Positions 5,592 to 10,073 of a stretch of 10,073 nucleotides of DNA are shown here, in pieces (position 1 is the stretch's first letter; every line of letters begins with the position of its first letter). Below the pieces are notes generated by a model. The model ran no database searches, was not told the origin of the DNA, and saw only the letters and a list, made by a program, of their open reading frames with translations. Location: positions 36,866 through 46,938 of the forward strand of contig DEJV01000060.1 of assembly GCA_002353525.1 (NCBI GenBank), written 5' to 3'. Source of the stretch: Prevotella sp. UBA2739 (lineage in GTDB: Bacteria; Bacteroidota; Bacteroidia; Bacteroidales; Bacteroidaceae). Both the position numbers and the translations under genes were made by a program.

Positions 5592-8015
5592 CTACAGCGT
5601 GACGCTGGTCGACATCTTCTTGCTCTTAGCGGTAAACTCGATGGGGCCGTTGCCCTGTTTTTGCACATAAACCACCAGCTGGCCGTGGAAAAGACGCATG
5701 TGAGGCTCGACAAACGACTGCAGGGAGGTGGCATCGCCGTTGCACACGGCCTTGAAGCGGGCTGCGCCCGACACCGAGAACTCCAGTTCGTCGGCAGCAT
5801 CGGGGCAGAGGGTTCCGTCTTTGTCGACCATGCTGACGGTGACAAACACCATATCGCCGAATGTCTCGCTCTCCACTTTCAGACTGGCGGGCTGTCCTGC
5901 CGTACGGATTGTGCGCTCGCCAGAGGGGCGTCCTTGGGCGTCGTAGACCACTACGCGCACTTCTCCCGGCTCGTAGCGCACGTTGTTCCAGCGCAGGCGA
6001 TAGCGGTCGAGATTGGGCTTGCCAGCCACGTAACTCTTGTCGCTGCTTTTCTTGATGCGTCCCTGGCTTTTCCCGTTTACGAAGAGTTCGGCCTCGGGAT
6101 AGTCTGTATAGCAATAGACGGGTGTTACCTTTCCTTTTCGGTCTGCCCACGTCCAGTGTGGCAGCAGATGTATGGTGTGCTCCTGCTGGTTCCAACGGCT
6201 GCGATAGAGGTAGTAGCGATCCTTGGGCAGTCCTGCCAGGTCGCAAATGCCGAAGTAACTGCTGCGCGAGGGCCAGTAGCTGTCGTAGGGAGTAGGCTCG
6301 CCCAGATAGTCGAATCCCGTCCATACGAACTCGCCAATCACCCAGGGAGCATCGTCTTGCCAGTGCCAGTCATCATCGGGCAGATTCGACCACGAGCAAT
6401 ACTCCACGTCGTAGCTGCTGCACTGGCCGTCCTCTTGCTCTGCGCCCTTCGCTCCGCGCTTCTCATCCTTGGCGGTTCGCTTCTTCGCATCGGCGGCATG
6501 GGGCACAACAGGGAACTTATACACGCCACGGCTGCTCACCGTTGAGGCCGTCTCAGAACCCAGTAGGAATCCCTGTGGCAGCTGCCGGATGTTGTTTTCA
6601 TATTTATGAACACGGTAGTTGAATCCCGGAACATCCATTACCTGTGCAAATCCCGACTTCAGGGCAGCGTCGGCACGGTCCATGCCTTGCGTCACGGGGC
6701 GGCTGGGATCGAGCTGATGGCAAAGGTCTTGCAGATGGCGCGAGATGCGCACACCCTCTTCGCTCCACTGTTCGGGAATCTCATTGCCTATCGACCACAT
6801 GATGATTGATGGGTGGTTGCGGTGGGCCAGCACCAGGTTGGTGATGTCGCGGTCGCTCCATTCCTTGAAGAAACGGGCGTAGCCATTCTTGCACTTCGGA
6901 TAGATCCACATGTCGAACGACTCGGCCATGACCATCATTCCCAGCGAGTCGTACACCTCCATCTGCATCTGCGAGGGCATGTTGTGGCTGGTGCGGATGG
7001 CGTCGGCACCCATGCGTTTCATGATGACCGCCTGGCGGATGATGGCTCCCTTGTTGACGGCAGCGCCCAGCGGCCCCAGGTCGTGGTGCAGGCACACGCC
7101 TTTGATTTTGCGTGTGACGCCATTGAGCTGGAATCCTCCGTCTTTCGACACCTTAATGGTTCGGATGCCCGTCTTGACTTGTTTCTCGTCAATGAGGCGG
7201 TTGTTGCTGAACAGTTGTGTACGCAACGTATATAAATAAGGTGTCTCTGGCGACCAGAGCTTGGGCTTGTCGATATGCATCAGGGCATGCAGCCTGCCGT
7301 CGGCACCCACGTCGGCGCGGTCGGCGGCCCTCACGCAGCCCTTATCGTCGATGAGCGCTACCTCCACCGACAGGTCTCGTCCCTCTGCCACACCGTCAAT
7401 CTTCGTGTCGACGGTCACTTCAGCACGGTTGCCCTCAATGCTGAGTGTGCGGAAATAGGTTCCCCAAGCGTCGATGCGTGTGGGCTGAGTGAGGATAAGC
7501 GTCACCGGGCGATACAGTCCGGCACCAGGATACCAGCGCGAGCTCTCCTCCACATTCTTCAATCGCACCTCCAGTGCATTCTCTTTTCCGTTCAGAAACG
7601 GTGTGACATCCACCCTGAACGAGTTGTAGCCGTAGGCCCAGTAGCCCGCTTTCTTTCCGTTCACGTAGACTTCGGGCTCGGCCATGGCACCGTCGAAGAG
7701 CAGTTCGGCATGACCATAGCCGGCAGGAACGCTGAAGGTGGTGCGGTATACACCCTGTCCTATCCACGGCAGGGCACCCGAGCGGCCGGTTTTCTCGGTG
7801 GCTTCCTTCTCACCATTTTGTTCGATGGCCACCACCTGCATGTCCCATTTCTTATCGAATGGACCGCTGATAGCCCAGTCGTGGGGCACGCATACCTCTT
7901 CCCACACCTCTCCGTCGTGTGAGAACTGCCACTGTTGAAGGTTGATTTCCTTACGAGTTTGTGCTCCCGCCACCAGCGTTGCGCACAAAGCCATGATGAG
8001 TAGTCTTAGTTTCAT
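5592..8015 (-). CDS. Secreted GH2 glycoside hydrolase, beta-galactosidase type, with DUF4982-like domain
   Basis: An 807-residue GH2 enzyme, most like the secreted beta-galactosidases of Bacteroidota. Residues 1-18 are a type I signal peptide (MKLRLL, cleavage after AGA), so it should be periplasmic. Order: jelly-roll sugar-binding domain about 20-190 ('VYRTTFSVP', 'VYVNGKKAGYWAYGYNSFRVDVT', 'RWYPGAGLYRPV'), Ig-like domain about 195-295, TIM barrel about 295-600, DUF4982-like domain about 620-690, and a beta-rich C-terminal domain to the end. The acid/base is Glu412 in WSIGNEIPEQW and the nucleophile Glu488 in LLGSETAST. A Lys/Arg/Glu-rich insert lies at about 504-528, just before the conserved 'SSYDVEYCSW'. 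The start at 8015 is chosen because the signal peptide begins there; ATG at 8024 (adding MES) is also possible. The frame stays open to an ATG at 8132, but the promoter at 8037-8068 excludes that start. GH2 also includes mannosidases and glucuronidases, so specificity is uncertain. Confidence 0.85.
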   Translation of the reverse strand: MKLRLLIMALCATLVAGAQTRKEINLQQWQFSHDGEVWEEVCVPHDWAISGPFDKKWDMQVVAIEQNGEKEATEKTGRSGALPWIGQGVYRTTFSVPAGYGHAELLFDGAMAEPEVYVNGKKAGYWAYGYNSFRVDVTPFLNGKENALEVRLKNVEESSRWYPGAGLYRPVTLILTQPTRIDAWGTYFRTLSIEGNRAEVTVDTKIDGVAEGRDLSVEVALIDDKGCVRAADRADVGADGRLHALMHIDKPKLWSPETPYLYTLRTQLFSNNRLIDEKQVKTGIRTIKVSKDGGFQLNGVTRKIKGVCLHHDLGPLGAAVNKGAIIRQAVIMKRMGADAIRTSHNMPSQMQMEVYDSLGMMVMAESFDMWIYPKCKNGYARFFKEWSDRDITNLVLAHRNHPSIIMWSIGNEIPEQWSEEGVRISRHLQDLCHQLDPSRPVTQGMDRADAALKSGFAQVMDVPGFNYRVHKYENNIRQLPQGFLLGSETASTVSSRGVYKFPVVPHAADAKKRTAKDEKRGAKGAEQEDGQCSSYDVEYCSWSNLPDDDWHWQDDAPWVIGEFVWTGFDYLGEPTPYDSYWPSRSSYFGICDLAGLPKDRYYLYRSRWNQQEHTIHLLPHWTWADRKGKVTPVYCYTDYPEAELFVNGKSQGRIKKSSDKSYVAGKPNLDRYRLRWNNVRYEPGEVRVVVYDAQGRPSGERTIRTAGQPASLKVESETFGDMVFVTVSMVDKDGTLCPDAADELEFSVSGAARFKAVCNGDATSLQSFVEPHMRLFHGQLVVYVQKQGNGPIEFTAKSKKMSTSVTL

Positions 8016-8036
8016 AGATTCCATTTGTTTAGGATG

Positions 8037-8068
8037 CAAAAATACTTGAAAATGCTGAAATAACCAAA
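8037..8068 (-). promoter_or_regulatory. Bacteroidota-type promoter of the GH2 gene
   Basis: On the minus strand, TTTG (complement of 8065-8068) is followed by exactly 20 bp and then TATTTTTG (complement of 8037-8044). This matches the -33 TTTG and -7 TAnnTTTG consensus with ideal spacing. Transcription should start at about 8033, giving a leader of about 10 nt to the ATG at 8024 or 18 nt to the ATG at 8015. It supports a downstream start for the GH2 gene. Confidence 0.78.
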
Positions 8069-8076
8069 AAAATGCG

Positions 8077-8084
8077 TACTTTTG
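8077..8084 (+). promoter_or_regulatory. Probable -7 promoter box (TACTTTTG) of the Dna2-like gene
   Basis: TACTTTTG fits TAnnTTTG. No good -33 TTTG lies at the right distance; the nearest weak match is TGCTG at 8053-8057. The expected transcription start is about 8087-8088, only 4-5 nt before the ATG at 8092. The box lies 9 bp from the outer edge of the divergent GH2 promoter, so RNA polymerase could hardly occupy both at once. Confidence 0.55.
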
Positions 8085-8091
8085 TAGCACG

Positions 8092-10073
8092 ATGAAAGCA
8101 ACAGAACTTTTCGACAGGGTATTTGAGACCATTACCGCCGACGTAGAGCCGGCCGTGGCCTATAAGCAGATGCACGAGACGTTGGTATTGGCTTGTCATG
8201 AGGGCGTCAGTACCACGCAGCAAGCCTTTGGCAACCTCTTCTCGCAGGTGGATTTCCTGTGCAAGCGTCTGCGCATCAGCACGTCCAACATGGTGGCCAT
8301 ACAGAACATGCGCCGCAATACCAACCACCCCGAAGCGCTCACTCACGACGACCTGATGTATGATGCCCGTGCACTCTGTCTGTTGATTTCTGCTATTTTC
8401 GGTGAACACATTCCCGCCCAGCTCACCCACATTCTTCCCTCCGAGAACCGTCCGCAACAGGGCAACCACAAGATAGACCTGAAATATCTTCGCTGTCTGG
8501 TTGAGCGATGGGACGAACAGCACCTCTACGTCACTGCCGAGCAAGGCGCCAGCGAGCGTCATCTTGCTGTAAACTATTCCGATTTCAAAGAACTGAACGG
8601 TTTGTTGCGTGAGGGCATGCAGCTGAATCTGCTTGACTGTACGGCCACTACCGAGAACACGTTGGTGCCAGGACTGATTGTCGTGGAGCCCGACTTCCTC
8701 ATCGACATCAGCAGCATTGCGGCCTGTTTTCAGGAATACGGCCATCATCCCTTGCTCTATACCTTGAACCGCATGAAGCGGCGGGCCAACACACAAGCCA
8801 CGCTGCTTGGTAACTTTGCCGGAACAGCCCTCGACGAGGTGATGAAAAGTACGGAGACCGATGGCCGTGACGATGCCGCGCCTTTACTGTTGGCATCGCT
8901 CCGAAAGAATTTCCGTGCGAAAGCTTTGGAGTTCAGTACGTGTAAGGGATTCAATGGTATTCAGTTCAAAACCGACGCTGCAGCACAAGTGGGCAATATA
9001 CAAGGTGCCGTGCGGCAACTCTTTGCCAAAGGGGGACAACCGGCCTCCGGCCGTCAGTTGCTTTCGCCCGAAACGGCGCTCCTCGAGCCCTCGTTCGTCT
9101 GCGAGCAGCTGGGCATTCAGGGGCGCGTGGACCTGATGACCACCGACATGCGGCTGCTCGTCGAGCAGAAGTCGGGCCGAAACATGAACATTGAGCGGCG
9201 TCAGCCCAACCTGTATGGCAGTTTCCAGTTGGAGCCTCACTACGTGCAGTTGCTGCTTTACTACGGGGTGCTGCGCTATAACTTCCATCTGGGCAACAAT
9301 CAGGTGGACATCCGGCTGCTCTACTCTAAATATCCTGCCAACGAAGGACTCGTCGTGGTGGCTTTCTATCAGAAGCTGTTTCGCGAGGCCATCCGGTTCC
9401 GCAACCAGCTGGTGGTGTGGGAGATGGGTATGGCCCAGAGCGGATTCGAGCATGTTATCGACCTGATGACACCCGCAACGCTGAATGTGAACGGCTGCAA
9501 CAATTCGTTCTACAACCGCTATCTGTTGCCCGAACTGCAACAACTCACGGCTCCTCTGCACCGTCTGTCAGCCTTAGAGCGCGCCTATTTCAACCAAATG
9601 ATGACGTTCGTCTATCGCGAGCAGCGTGTAGGGAAGATGGGAGCACAGGAAGGGGTGACGGGCAGCAGCGCCGACCTTTGGAACATGCCGCTGAGCGAGA
9701 AGCGCGAGACGGGTAATATCTACGCCGCACTCACGATTACTGCCACCGAGAAAAGCAATCCCGACGGGGGCTACGACCTTGTCACACTGGCCATTCCCAG
9801 TCAGGGCGATGACTTTCTGCCCAACTTCCGTCGTGGCGACATGGTCTATCTCTATGCCTACGACCGTGACGACGAGCCCGATGTGAGGCGCAGCATCCTG
9901 TTTCGTGGCATCCTGAAAGAGATTCACACCGACTGGCTGACGGTATTCCTGACCGATGCCCAGCGCGATTTGGGCATTCTGCATCCGCACCGCCCGTCGT
10001 CGGCCACCGTCTATGCCATTGAGCACAGTCCCAGCGATGCCTCCACCAATGCCTCCATACGCAGTCTCTACGA
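8092..10073 (+). CDS. Dna2-like nuclease-helicase, N-terminal part (3' end outside window)
   Basis: The frame is open from the ATG at 8092 to the window edge: 660 codons with no stop, so the C terminus is missing. Residues 1-130 are not recognised. About 140-212 resembles the barrel that opens Dna2 proteins, ending in 'LIVVEPDFLIDISSIAAC'. A nuclease domain of the PD-(D/E)XK type follows: 'LLGNFAGTALDEVM' from about 239 stands where Dna2 has its G..vHe helix, then GRVDLM with Asp347 and VEQKSGR with Glu358 and Lys360. Residues about 560-645 look like the beta-barrel before the helicase motor ('GDMVYLYAYDRD', 'RSILFRGILKEI'). The helicase motor (Walker A and later motifs) would lie beyond the edge, so that part is predicted only. 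Cys212 and Cys469 stand near the usual iron-sulfur positions, but the full four-Cys set is not seen. Likely role: processing of DNA ends or flaps in repair or replication. No link to xylan use is evident. Confidence 0.68.
   Translation, partial: MKATELFDRVFETITADVEPAVAYKQMHETLVLACHEGVSTTQQAFGNLFSQVDFLCKRLRISTSNMVAIQNMRRNTNHPEALTHDDLMYDARALCLLISAIFGEHIPAQLTHILPSENRPQQGNHKIDLKYLRCLVERWDEQHLYVTAEQGASERHLAVNYSDFKELNGLLREGMQLNLLDCTATTENTLVPGLIVVEPDFLIDISSIAACFQEYGHHPLLYTLNRMKRRANTQATLLGNFAGTALDEVMKSTETDGRDDAAPLLLASLRKNFRAKALEFSTCKGFNGIQFKTDAAAQVGNIQGAVRQLFAKGGQPASGRQLLSPETALLEPSFVCEQLGIQGRVDLMTTDMRLLVEQKSGRNMNIERRQPNLYGSFQLEPHYVQLLLYYGVLRYNFHLGNNQVDIRLLYSKYPANEGLVVVAFYQKLFREAIRFRNQLVVWEMGMAQSGFEHVIDLMTPATLNVNGCNNSFYNRYLLPELQQLTAPLHRLSALERAYFNQMMTFVYREQRVGKMGAQEGVTGSSADLWNMPLSEKRETGNIYAALTITATEKSNPDGGYDLVTLAIPSQGDDFLPNFRRGDMVYLYAYDRDDEPDVRRSILFRGILKEIHTDWLTVFLTDAQRDLGILHPHRPSSATVYAIEHSPSDASTNASIRSLY

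Noticed and set aside
5661..6545. Plus-strand open frame of 294 codons opposite the GH2 gene
   Set aside because: Antisense to a complete GH2 enzyme, with no promoter or recognisable domain.
8016..8132. N-terminal extension of the GH2 protein to an ATG at 8132
   Set aside because: The extension would cover the GH2 promoter and the divergent gene start, and would bury the signal peptide 39 residues in.
1..10073. tRNA, rRNA, insertion sequences, phage or integrase genes
   Set aside because: None were seen; no transposase-like protein, terminal inverted repeats or tRNA-like fold was found by reading the sequence.

Overview
The window looks like a chromosomal segment of a Bacteroidota member close to Prevotella. 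Three things point there: promoter boxes of the TAnnTTTG type, no Shine-Dalgarno sequences before the starts, and a set of xylan-degradation genes in the same order as the xyn cluster I recall from Prevotella bryantii (xynE-xynD-xynA-xynB). No database search was possible, so family calls rest on motifs and general resemblance.

Layout. Positions 1-306 hold the C-terminal part of a low-molecular-weight protein tyrosine phosphatase. A same-strand xylan operon fills 357-5467: a secreted SGNH-type esterase (xynE-like), a 249-bp spacer made almost entirely of tandem repeats, a GPH-family cation:sugar symporter (xynD-like), a GH10 endoxylanase lipoprotein (xynA-like, overlapping the symporter by 4 bp), a short spacer without any G, and a cytoplasmic GH43 exo-acting xylosidase (xynB-like). 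Two strong hairpins at 5482-5571 end this operon and a convergent gene. That gene (5592-8015, minus strand) is a secreted GH2 beta-galactosidase-type enzyme. A 67-76 bp divergent promoter region separates it from a large plus-strand gene that runs off the right edge. The visible 660 codons of that gene resemble the nuclease and barrel portion of a Dna2-like nuclease-helicase.

How the genes work together (inference from families). The GH10 lipoprotein cuts xylan outside the cytoplasm, and the esterase removes acyl groups that block it. The symporter imports short xylo-oligosaccharides, and the cytoplasmic GH43 enzyme trims them to xylose. The GH2 enzyme could remove galactosyl decorations, but it has its own promoter and may be unrelated. 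No SusC/SusD pair and no regulator lie in the window. The hybrid regulator gene (xynR) I recall downstream of xynB in P. bryantii is absent here, and the GH2 gene occupies that place.

I see no clearly new biological system. The points most worth a second look are the repeat block inside the xylan operon, the Dna2-like protein that seems to lack the usual iron-sulfur cysteines, and promoter boxes so close to two start codons that the mRNAs may be leaderless or nearly so.
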